Assembly: GCA_904501935.1 (NCBI GenBank)
Contig: CAJGDA010000022.1
Coordinates: forward strand, 1-16,126
Origin: an uncultured Methanobrevibacter sp.
GTDB lineage: Archaea > Methanobacteriota > Methanobacteria > Methanobacteriales > Methanobacteriaceae
Direction: 5' to 3'
DNA: 16,126 nt
The notes beneath the pieces were generated by a model. The model ran no database searches and was not told the DNA's origin. It saw only the letters and a list, made by a program, of their open reading frames with translations. Made by a program: the position numbers and the translations under genes. Each line of letters starts with the position of its first letter. Positions within the stretch are counted from its first letter, which is position 1. Shown piece after piece: positions 6,779 to 13,419 of this stretch.

Positions 6779-7624
6779 CTAATATTTTTCTAACAATCCA
6801 TACAATTCTGGTATGACCAGCTCGAATTTGACTCCATATTTATGGGTTTCATCGCCAACAGTCTTTTCGATTGCACTTTTTGTAAATTCACCAGCAATTT
6901 TTGCCGCTTGAGTTGGAATTTTACCATTCATTGTTGATCCGACAAATGCAGAAGCAAATACGTCTCCAGTACCATGAGATACATAATCCACTTTGTCGTT
7001 GAATACAATTTCACAAGTGGACTCCAATTTATCCAAAACAATCATTCCTAATTGGCCTTCATTATGTGTATCTCCTTTTAGGATTACATGTCTTTTGGTA
7101 AATTCTGAAAGCTCATTTGCCATTTCCAACATTTCCTCTTTTGTAAACTCTTCTTTCCAAGGCTTGTGTAGAATATAGCAAGCCTCAGTTGTATTAGGAA
7201 GAATATAATCTCCCAATTTACAGAGTTCACCCATCTTATCTGCAAATTCCTGGTCAAACCCATTGTAGAATTCACCGTGGTCGGCCATAGCAGGGTCTAC
7301 GAATACAAGTCCACCAGGTTTCAATCTAGAATCAATGATATCCTTAATGTAGTCCAGCTGTTCAATTGATGCTATAAAACCCGTATATATTGCATCAAAT
7401 AAAATTCCTTCCTTTTCCCAGTGCTTTCTGATTTCAGGCAAGTCTTCTGTTAAATCCCTGACTGTAAAATCAGTAAAACCTGCAGTATGAGTTGACAATA
7501 CTGCTGAAGGCAATATTGCAGTTTCTATTCCAAATGCTGAAACGATTGGCAAAGCAACTGTAATTGAACATTGCCCATAACATGAAATGTCTTGAATAGT
7601 TAAGATTTTTATAGTTTCATTCAT
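6779..7624 (-). CDS. pyridoxal/pyridoxamine kinase (PdxK/PdxY-type)
   Basis: Cytoplasmic ribokinase-fold enzyme of 281 residues that uses ATP to phosphorylate pyridoxal, pyridoxine or pyridoxamine for PLP salvage. The N-terminus KILTIQDISCYGQCSITVAL (6-25) is the vitamin-binding beta strand and Gly/Ser loop. LSTHTAGFTDF (43-53) is the conserved lid region. FVDPAMADHGEFY (108-120) matches the DPVMGDxGxxY motif. ILPNTTEA (141-148) and SHGTGDVFASAF (216-227) follow, the latter carrying the anion hole and catalytic Asp221. The start ATG is preceded by TTAGGTAGAA. TATA-like boxes occur at about 7644-7655 and 7710-7722. It is divergent from the TetR/radical SAM genes. A PLP enzyme gene lies about 3 kb away but there is no operon link. 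Alternative substrates such as hydroxymethylpyrimidine are less likely given the PdxY-like motifs. Confidence 0.87.
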   Translation of the reverse strand: MNETIKILTIQDISCYGQCSITVALPIVSAFGIETAILPSAVLSTHTAGFTDFTVRDLTEDLPEIRKHWEKEGILFDAIYTGFIASIEQLDYIKDIIDSRLKPGGLVFVDPAMADHGEFYNGFDQEFADKMGELCKLGDYILPNTTEACYILHKPWKEEFTKEEMLEMANELSEFTKRHVILKGDTHNEGQLGMIVLDKLESTCEIVFNDKVDYVSHGTGDVFASAFVGSTMNGKIPTQAAKIAGEFTKSAIEKTVGDETHKYGVKFELVIPELYGLLEKY

Positions 7625-7766
7625 TTTTTCTACCTAAATCATTATAATTTTATAAAGTCCTTTAATAATTTACAAACTTTTATCTAAAAAAGCCGTATTA
7701 ATAGTATATAGTATGTATTATATAAAGCTTTGTAGTATAAAAATGTACATTAAAGTACTAAATTTA

Positions 7767-7794
7767 TTAGTTAATTTTATATGCCATCAACTAA
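7767..7794 (+). promoter_or_regulatory. promoter of the TetR/radical SAM operon, flanked by half-sites
   Basis: A TATA-like TTTTATAT (7775-7782) predicts a transcription start near 7803-7807, inside the palindrome that follows. It is flanked by TTAGTT (7767-7772) and AACTAA (7789-7794), an inverted pair that resembles the arms of the TetR-linked palindrome at 15161-15180. Confidence 0.4.
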
Positions 7795-7801
7795 ATAATA
7801 A

Positions 7802-7821
7802 TACCTAACGAACGGTAGGTA
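7802..7821. promoter_or_regulatory. palindromic operator at the TetR start
   Basis: TACCTA (7802-7807) and TAGGTA (7816-7821) are perfect inverted arms, and the inner CG/CG pairs extend symmetry to 8 of 10 base pairs. The element ends six bases before the ATG, overlapping the predicted start site and the GGTAGG ribosome binding region. This is the usual position for TetR autorepression. Aligned with 15161-15180 it matches at 13 of 20 positions. Confidence 0.6.
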
Positions 7822-7826
7822 GGAAT

Positions 7827-8453
7827 ATGAATACAAAAGAAAAAATATTTGACGTGTCATTGGATCTGTTTTCAAAAAAAGGATATGATTCAGTATCACT
7901 AAGAGAAATTGCAGAAAGCGTTGGAATCAAAAAAAGTTCAATATATAGCCATTACCCCTCAAAAGAAGCCATACTCCTGGACATATTTCAATACTTGACA
8001 GACCTATTCGAATATGATGAGCTATTGAACAGCGAAGACTTAAACTTAACTGCTAAAAATGAGATATTGATTGAAAACCCTGAACTGTTTTATCACATTG
8101 GCTCCGAAGCCATGAGGAAGATGTTTTCACAAGAGAGAAATCTCAAAATTTGGAGATTAATTTTCATTCAAATGCACCATAACGATGCAATCAGGGACTT
8201 TTTCCAAAATGAGATACTTGTTAAACCACTGCTGTTTTGGAATGACTTTTTTACTATCCTAAAAGAAAATGGAATCATACGCCAAGACTGCAATCCGGAA
8301 TTATTGGCAAAAGAGTATTACAGTTTTCCAATTTACCTGCTTCTGGAAATTTCAGCTAATTATGATGACATTTCAGAAGGCCACCTTGATGATTTCTTTA
8401 AGGAGACGGAAGAACATGCAAAATTCCTATTAAACTGTGTGAAGGTGAAATAA
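7827..8453 (+). CDS. TetR/AcrR-family transcriptional regulator
   Basis: DNA-binding repressor of 208 residues, expected to act as a dimer and to release DNA on ligand binding. The N-terminal helix-turn-helix domain fits TetR_N: KEKIFDVSLDLFSKKGYDSV (4-23), then SLREIAESVGIKKSSIYSHY (24-43). The C-terminal domain (about 60-208) is all-helical and probably binds a ligand and the partner subunit. It is a paralogue of the TetR part of the fusion protein at the window's right end: 36 of the first 56 residues are identical, and the recognition helix is nearly the same. GGTAGGTAGGA before the ATG is both ribosome binding site and part of a palindrome, suggesting autoregulation. The stop overlaps the radical SAM start by one base, so that enzyme is the likely main target. 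Its ligand is unknown. Confidence 0.88.
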   Translation: MNTKEKIFDVSLDLFSKKGYDSVSLREIAESVGIKKSSIYSHYPSKEAILLDIFQYLTDLFEYDELLNSEDLNLTAKNEILIENPELFYHIGSEAMRKMFSQERNLKIWRLIFIQMHHNDAIRDFFQNEILVKPLLFWNDFFTILKENGIIRQDCNPELLAKEYYSFPIYLLLEISANYDDISEGHLDDFFKETEEHAKFLLNCVKVK

Positions 8454-9547
8454 TGGAAGAAGAGTTTGATTTGCAGAATTATTTGGCGAACGGTGTTGAA
8501 ATCATCATTAAAGATGCGCTTCGAGCTTCCCTTAAAAATCCTAAAGAGATTATGTTCCTTCGAAGATTTTCAAAACATACAAGAAAAGCCACAGCGATTA
8601 GGCAAAAGCATGCAGAAAATGGTCAAAACATTCCTGTTTTTCTAATTGCAAGCATCACAAGCAGCTGCAACCTTCACTGCACCGGATGCTATTCACGGGC
8701 AAACGATGCATGCAGTGATAAGGCACCTTTAAATCAGCTTTCCAGTGATGAATGGAGCGACATTTTTTTAGAAGCAAAAGAACTTGGAATAAGTTTCATT
8801 GTTTTAGCAGGTGGAGAACCTATGATTAGAGAGGATGTAATAGTTAAAGCAAGCCATTATCCTGAAATCCTATTTCCGATTTTTACAAATGGAACAATGA
8901 TTAATGATGATTATTTGAAGTTGTTTGATAAAAACAGAAATCTTGTACCTATATTATCCATTGAAGGTGATGAAGAAGTGACTGATTCCAGACGTGGTGA
9001 AGGCGTTTACAGCAAGTTAGTTGATTCAATGGAGTTAATGAATAAAAATAATATCATATTTGGTGCTTCACTCACATTTACAAAAGGAAATTTATCAAAA
9101 TTGCTTTCAGATGAATTTATTCAAAAATTGCATGATTTCGGATGTAAAGTAGTATTTTTCATTGAATATGTGCCTGTTGATGGTGAGACTGTCGAGCTTA
9201 CTCCAAGTGACAGCGAAAGGGAACTGCTGTTTAATGAAATAAATCGCTTGCGCAAAGACTATGATAACATGTTGTTTTTATCATTTCCGGGAGATGAAAA
9301 GACTTCCGGCGGATGTCTTGCTGCAGGTAGAGGATTTTTCCATATCAATTCCCATGGGGGTGCCGAACCTTGCCCTGCTTCACCTTATTCAGACATTAAT
9401 GTAAAAGACACATCACTTCTTGAAGCCTTGAATTCAAAATTGTTCAAATCCCTTAGGGATGGAGGACTTCTTATGGATGATCATGAAGGGGGCTGTGTTT
9501 TGTTCGAACATGAAGATGAAGTTAAAAGATTATTGGACAATTCATGA
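8453..9547 (+). CDS. radical SAM protein with a Twitch/half-SPASM C-terminus
   Basis: Iron-sulfur enzyme of 364 residues that cleaves S-adenosylmethionine to start radical chemistry. The CxxxCxxC cluster motif is CNLHCTGC (Cys72, 76, 79), followed by the GGEP SAM-binding motif (120-123) and a TIM-barrel core. The C-terminus holds Cys288, x13, Gly302, x4, Cys307, then Cys348. This is the opening of a SPASM motif without its CxxCxxxxxCxxxC block, so a single auxiliary Fe-S cluster (Twitch type) is likely. Such domains occur in peptide-maturing and haem-pathway radical SAM enzymes, but no precursor peptide is seen nearby. Translation is coupled to TetR through TAATG, with GGTGA six bases before the ATG inside the TetR gene. 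The N-terminal 60 residues are basic and helical. The substrate is unknown. Confidence 0.88.
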   Translation: MEEEFDLQNYLANGVEIIIKDALRASLKNPKEIMFLRRFSKHTRKATAIRQKHAENGQNIPVFLIASITSSCNLHCTGCYSRANDACSDKAPLNQLSSDEWSDIFLEAKELGISFIVLAGGEPMIREDVIVKASHYPEILFPIFTNGTMINDDYLKLFDKNRNLVPILSIEGDEEVTDSRRGEGVYSKLVDSMELMNKNNIIFGASLTFTKGNLSKLLSDEFIQKLHDFGCKVVFFIEYVPVDGETVELTPSDSERELLFNEINRLRKDYDNMLFLSFPGDEKTSGGCLAAGRGFFHINSHGGAEPCPASPYSDINVKDTSLLEALNSKLFKSLRDGGLLMDDHEGGCVLFEHEDEVKRLLDNS

Positions 9548-9559
9548 GACATCATATGC

Positions 9560-9579
9560 TTAAAGATATGTATCTTTAA
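9560..9579. terminator. 9-bp inverted repeat after the radical SAM gene
   Basis: TTAAAGATA (9560-9568), TG, TATCTTTAA (9571-9579), located 13 bases past the stop and followed by TTACTTTTATC. As RNA it can form an 8-bp stem with a 4-base loop and then a U-rich run, so termination is plausible. Its symmetry also suits a protein-binding site. ATGTATCTTTAAA (9568-9580) recurs with one change as ATGTGTCTTTAAA (9598-9610). Confidence 0.4.
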
Positions 9580-9630
9580 ATTACTTTTATCTTCAACATG
9601 TGTCTTTAAAATAATATGAAATTTGATTTA

Positions 9631-9644
9631 ATGATATATATCAT
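9631..9644. repeat. 14-bp perfect palindrome upstream of the methyltransferase
   Basis: ATGATATATATCAT reads the same on both strands. It lies about 75 bases before the methyltransferase ATG and upstream of its TATA-like box (ATATAATATTTT, about 9679-9690). Possible operator or chance AT-rich symmetry. Confidence 0.3.
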
Positions 9645-9717
9645 GAAAAAAAGAAAAATATAATCTAAAATAGATAGATATAATATTTTAATTAGGGAAA
9701 ATTTTAAAGGTTGGAAT

Positions 9718-10368
9718 ATGATAATCGAAAATTCGAACTTACTAATCAATGCTCGAAATCCCCAAGGAGAGCTTGGAGATAAATTGATAGATCAAATGAA
9801 TATCAATCATGAAGGTTTAGCCAAGTGGAGTTTAAGCCATTTAAAAATTTTGAAAGAAGACATTATACTAGACATTGGCTGCGGCGGAGGAGTTAATATC
9901 AAGCGGTTCTTGAAAATGACAGAAAATAAGGTCTATGGTATTGATTACTCCGAACTTGCGGTTGAAAGGTCAGTAAAATTAAATCAAAGCTCTATTGATG
10001 TTGGCAGATGTGAAATCATTCAATGCTCTGTTTCTGACATGCCGTTTAAGGACAATAGTTTCGATATTATAACTGCTTTTGAAACCGTTTATTTCTGGCC
10101 CGATTTTGTAAACGATTTAAAAGAAGTTTTGAGAGTCTTAAAACCAGATGGAATTATATTTATCGCCAATGAAGCGCTTCCAAAAGAGGATGACAATCGC
10201 CAAAAGGAACTTATTGAACTGTTAGACATGAACATATATTCAAAAGATGAACTAATCGAATCATTAAGAAACGCAGGATTTTCAGATGTAACTACATATG
10301 TCAAGGAGTCAAAAGACTCTTTTACGGGTGAGGATGCAGATTGGATTTGTGCAATTGCAAAAAAATAA
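9718..10368 (+). CDS. class I SAM-dependent methyltransferase
   Basis: Soluble methyltransferase of 216 residues with the standard Rossmann-like SAM fold. Motif I is ILDIGCGGG (50-58). Motif II acidic end is VYGIDYS (about 72-78). The post-II region CSVSDMPFKDNSFDIITAFE (about 102-121) and motif III LRVLKPDGIIFIANEA complete the core. The N-terminal NHEGLAKWSLSHL (30-42) is typical of small-molecule class I (Methyltransf_11/25-type) enzymes. Nothing identifies the acceptor. The ATG follows AAAGGTTGGAAT, a fair ribosome binding site, and a TATA-like box lies near 9679-9690, so it appears to have its own promoter. It is followed by cysteine synthase 84 bases later on the same strand. A shared pathway with the upstream radical SAM gene is possible but not shown. 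Confidence 0.85.
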   Translation: MIIENSNLLINARNPQGELGDKLIDQMNINHEGLAKWSLSHLKILKEDIILDIGCGGGVNIKRFLKMTENKVYGIDYSELAVERSVKLNQSSIDVGRCEIIQCSVSDMPFKDNSFDIITAFETVYFWPDFVNDLKEVLRVLKPDGIIFIANEALPKEDDNRQKELIELLDMNIYSKDELIESLRNAGFSDVTTYVKESKDSFTGEDADWICAIAKK

Positions 10369-10417
10369 CTATTTTTCACAAATATTAAAAAAGTATTTTA
10401 AAAACTAGATACAAATA

Positions 10418-10436
10418 TAATAATGTTATATTATTA
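10418..10436. promoter_or_regulatory. inverted repeat at the cysteine synthase promoter
   Basis: TAATAAT (10418-10424), five bases, ATTATTA (10430-10436). It overlaps the TATA-like AAATATAATAATG (10413-10425) that precedes the cysteine synthase start. AT-rich symmetry of this kind can arise by chance. Confidence 0.25.
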
Positions 10437-10452
10437 AATTGGATTGAATGTT

Positions 10453-11412
10453 ATGAGTCTTGAAAAGTTAATTGGTAATACACCAATGATAAAAGTTAAT
10501 TATGAATTTGAAGGAAAACAAGGAAGCATATACACAAAACTTGAATTTTACAATTATTCTGGAAGTATAAAAGACAGAATGGCTTTCTACCTTATTAAAA
10601 AGGAAAAAGAAAACGGCAACCTGAAGGAAGGTCAGGCAATTGTAGAAGTTACAAGCGGAAATACCGGCATTGCATTCAGCGCCATTGGTGCCTTAATGGG
10701 CCATGACGTCCATATTTTCATGCCTGATTGGGTGTCAATTGAAAGGCGTAAAATCATTGAAATGTATGGCGCACAAGTGCATCTCGTTTCAAAGGAAGAA
10801 GGTGGATTTAAAGGAGCCTTAAAACTTGCGGAAGATTTTGCCAAGGAAAATGATGCATTCAGACCACTCCAATTTGATAATAAATTCAATGTTGAAGCTC
10901 AATATACCACAACAGGTCAAGAAATCATTGATGCCCTTCCAGAGGTTAACGCTTTTGTTTCAGGAATCGGAACTGGCGGAACATTGATGGGAATCGGAAA
11001 AAGATTAAAGGACAATAATCCAGATTCAAAAATATTTGCCTTAGAGCCATCTACATTATCAATCCTTAAGATGGGAATGGAAGAAGGAAGCCATATGATT
11101 GAAGGAATCGGTGACGACTTCATTCCAGGAATTGTTGATCAAGATATAATTGATGATATTGTTTTGATTCATGACTGCGATGCAATCAACATGTCCAAAA
11201 GAATAGCTAAGGAATTGGGTTTGGGAATTGGTATCTCAAGTGGAGCAAACTTCCTCGCCAGCGTAATAATGGATAATGATGATTTGACCATGGCAACCGT
11301 TTTTCCGGATGATAACAAAAAATACATAACTACACGACTATCCGAAGAAATCGACCCAGATCCTAAATTAATTTCCAATAGAATAAAGCTTCTTGGATTT
11401 GAAGTTGTTTAA
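10453..11412 (+). CDS. cysteine synthase family PLP enzyme (CysK/CysM-like)
   Basis: Fold-type II PLP enzyme of 319 residues, expected to make cysteine from O-acetyl- or O-phosphoserine and sulfide in the cytoplasm. It starts SLEKLIGNTPMIKV, the family's opening. The PLP lysine is Lys40 in SGSIKDR (36-42), a variant of the usual PGGSVKDR. The substrate loop TSGNTG is at 67-72, the PLP phosphate loop GTGGT at 173-177, and the C-terminal ISSGAN near 265-270. No C-terminal CBS domain is present. ATG 10453 was preferred over an upstream TTG (10444); GGATTGA precedes it. Related enzymes include O-phosphoserine sulfhydrylase and cystathionine beta-synthase, so the exact substrate is uncertain. The next gene starts 10 bases after the stop and is probably cotranscribed. 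Confidence 0.87.
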   Translation: MSLEKLIGNTPMIKVNYEFEGKQGSIYTKLEFYNYSGSIKDRMAFYLIKKEKENGNLKEGQAIVEVTSGNTGIAFSAIGALMGHDVHIFMPDWVSIERRKIIEMYGAQVHLVSKEEGGFKGALKLAEDFAKENDAFRPLQFDNKFNVEAQYTTTGQEIIDALPEVNAFVSGIGTGGTLMGIGKRLKDNNPDSKIFALEPSTLSILKMGMEEGSHMIEGIGDDFIPGIVDQDIIDDIVLIHDCDAINMSKRIAKELGLGIGISSGANFLASVIMDNDDLTMATVFPDDNKKYITTRLSEEIDPDPKLISNRIKLLGFEVV

Positions 11413-11422
11413 AAATATAATT

Positions 11423-12214
11423 ATGAACATTGAAGAATCTCAAAAACAAAATGACATTTACAGACTCACTAAAACATTTGATAGACTTAAACCTTATTCA
11501 GGTGTGTTGAGTGACGATGAAATATTAAAATATGCGCCAGACTCAAGGGCTGCAGCTGAAATCAGATTAAGCCGTGGCGAAAATAATCTTAAGGATAAAT
11601 CACTTGTTAATGGCATTACTGGTTGGAAAATAGTTGGGATTCTATTTTTTATACTCTTTTTACTATTGATAAGCATTGCCTTAAACATTCATTCATTAGC
11701 TTATATATCAGCAATAATGGCTATCTTTGCCATACCACTGAGCATGATCTACATAATTTACATACTTTTCATTAAAAAATACAATGTAACTTCCAATGAG
11801 ACAATTGAATCTCCAAAAAAAATCATTACTAAGAAAGCACAACCTTTTGAAACTAATCCAAAATTAAAAGAAGTTGAAGATTTAAAGGATACTTATTATT
11901 ATAAAGAACAAATTGCTCGTGATTTAGTTGAAAAACGTTTTACACCACCCCAAATCACTTATGATAAGTTTATTTCTGTCATTGATAAAAGTACAAGCGT
12001 ATTCAATAATGAATATGAAAAAACTAAAGAACTGATTAACTTAAATACCACTGAAAGAATTGACAATGAAATTGATAAAAAAATAGATATCTTAAAGTCA
12101 CTGATTCAAAAAATGGAAGGTCTGTCAAAGGAATTGATTTTAACAGACAATTCAAATGAAAAAGCAGTTATTGGCGAATTAGATGAATTAATATCCTCTA
12201 TTAAGGATTATTAA
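11423..12214 (+). CDS. two-TM membrane protein with long helical cytoplasmic tail, unknown
   Basis: Protein of 263 residues that I do not recognise. The N-terminal 65 residues are polar and contain SDDEILKYAPDSRAAAEIRLSRGE (30-53). Two hydrophobic helices follow (about 69-89 and 92-117), joined by a very short turn, so both ends should face the same side. Residues 120-263 are highly charged, with heptad-like stretches such as IDNEIDKKIDILKSLIQKME and EKAVIGELDELISSI, suggesting a coiled coil. The frame extends 10 codons upstream to a TTG inside the cysteine synthase gene, but ATG 11423 gives the more natural start. No clear ribosome binding site is seen before it. It probably shares the cysteine synthase transcript. 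It converges on the pore-protein gene with 28 bases between stops. Confidence 0.65.
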   Translation: MNIEESQKQNDIYRLTKTFDRLKPYSGVLSDDEILKYAPDSRAAAEIRLSRGENNLKDKSLVNGITGWKIVGILFFILFLLLISIALNIHSLAYISAIMAIFAIPLSMIYIIYILFIKKYNVTSNETIESPKKIITKKAQPFETNPKLKEVEDLKDTYYYKEQIARDLVEKRFTPPQITYDKFISVIDKSTSVFNNEYEKTKELINLNTTERIDNEIDKKIDILKSLIQKMEGLSKELILTDNSNEKAVIGELDELISSIKDY

Positions 12215-12242
12215 TTCACATTTATCAAATATAATATTCATA

Positions 12243-13022
12243 TTACTCTTCATTATTCTTTTTAATCATCTCTTCCAATTTATCGAATTTTTTATTGAAG
12301 TGTCTTGATAAGATCGCTGCCGTTAAGGTTGCAGTACCTACGCCTGATATTAAATAACCTGACCAAACTAAAAATATAGCATTGATTTTTCCAAGAGTAG
12401 AAGAACCTAAAACAGCATATCCATTACTTGTAAATGCATTTGAAACCATGACCAATGCATCTAAAGGACTAACATGTTCATCAAACTGAGTTAATAAAAA
12501 GCTAATAAATACAATTATAAACAACAAAATAATGGCTATTCCCAAACCATTTGATTCTGTATATTCAATAAATTTATCATAATATACTTTAATAAAGTAA
12601 ATAAATACTGGAATATGAATTAGGTCCAATAATCCAACAAGACTATTATTGAATAAAATATATGTTAGGGAACCATATGGAATTAATAAAATCAATAGAA
12701 TTCTATTCTTACGAGAACTCTTATCTAAACTAATACCAATGTATAGTGACAGAATAATATCAAATATAACAAAGGAAAGCAGGTCTCCAGTAATGTATAT
12801 TAATGAATATAAAACATTAATAAAACATGATGCCATCATTATCAGGAAAAATACTTGCCTTAAAGAATGAACTTCCTCTTCGGGAAAATATTCTGTTGGA
12901 TTTAATGTTCTATGAGAATTACCTCGAATTCTATTATATAAAAATCTAAAAACAACCATTAAAACTAAGAAGACTATAATTTCTATAAATACTTCTAAAA
13001 GTTTCGTATAATCAAATTGCAC
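12243..13022 (-). CDS. polytopic membrane protein with potassium-channel-like pore module
   Basis: Integral membrane protein of 259 residues with hydrophobic helices at about 8-29, 55-77, 80-98, 107-124, 128-147, 160-179 and 213-238. Residues 186-203 (PLDALVMVSNAFTSNGYA) line up with a K+-channel pore helix and filter: TSNGYA (198-203) stands where channels have TTVGYG. The following helix INAIFLVWSGYLISGVGTAT resembles the inner helix, including its Gly-rich hinge. Overall this fits a voltage-gated-like six-helix channel without an RCK domain; the tail is short and charged. The filter lacks the second Gly, so ion selectivity is uncertain. The start is GTG with GGTGTGA before it. It is the last gene of a three-gene operon, 51 bases after the 110-residue gene. 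Confidence 0.62.
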   Translation of the reverse strand: MQFDYTKLLEVFIEIIVFLVLMVVFRFLYNRIRGNSHRTLNPTEYFPEEEVHSLRQVFFLIMMASCFINVLYSLIYITGDLLSFVIFDIILSLYIGISLDKSSRKNRILLILLIPYGSLTYILFNNSLVGLLDLIHIPVFIYFIKVYYDKFIEYTESNGLGIAIILLFIIVFISFLLTQFDEHVSPLDALVMVSNAFTSNGYAVLGSSTLGKINAIFLVWSGYLISGVGTATLTAAILSRHFNKKFDKLEEMIKKNNEE

Positions 13023-13073
13023 TTTTCACACCAAATAACATTTTTAAATAAGAAATATATCTGCGAAATGGAC

Positions 13074-13406
13074 TTAATTGACCATTTCACGTAACGCATT
13101 AATATTTATTTCAATGAATTCCTTATATTTAGGGTTAGCTAGAATTTTATATTGTTTTTTTCCGCTTTGTTCATATGCGTCATTCATGACTCTCTGTAAT
13201 TCTTCAGTATCTGTGTTTAAAACAATATTCAACTTATTCAAATGTTCCTCATCCAAACCATCAATGAAAGATTGAACCTTTGATTTAAACTTTTCAACGA
13301 AATTGGTTTTCTTTTTTGCAAACCTTTCAAGTATGAAAGGTGGTGCCATAGTGAAAAAACTTTCAAATTCCTTAATGTCATCATATGTTATATTATTTTC
13401 GCTCAT
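13074..13406 (-). CDS. conserved-looking hypothetical protein, 110 residues
   Basis: Soluble, charged, predominantly helical protein that I do not recognise. It starts MSENNITYDDIKEFESFF, continues with TMAPPFILERFAKKKTNFVE and a central FIDGLDEEHLNKLNIVLNTDTEELQ, and ends NPKYKEFIEININALREMVN. There is no signal peptide, membrane segment, cysteine or recognisable catalytic motif. The start is well supported by AGGTGAT placed 4 bases before the ATG. It begins 13 bases after the stop of the flavoprotein gene and is followed 51 bases on by the pore-protein gene, so the three are almost certainly one transcript. By position it may be a cytoplasmic partner or adaptor for one of the two. That is inference from order only. 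Confidence 0.7.
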   Translation of the reverse strand: MSENNITYDDIKEFESFFTMAPPFILERFAKKKTNFVEKFKSKVQSFIDGLDEEHLNKLNIVLNTDTEELQRVMNDAYEQSGKKQYKILANPKYKEFIEININALREMVN

Positions 13407-13419
13407 TCATATCACCTAC

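Noticed and set aside
12232..12245. TAATAT-TC-ATATTA inverted repeat between the convergent stops
   Set aside because: Short, all-AT arms overlapping a stop codon, with no T-run. Weak evidence for a terminator.
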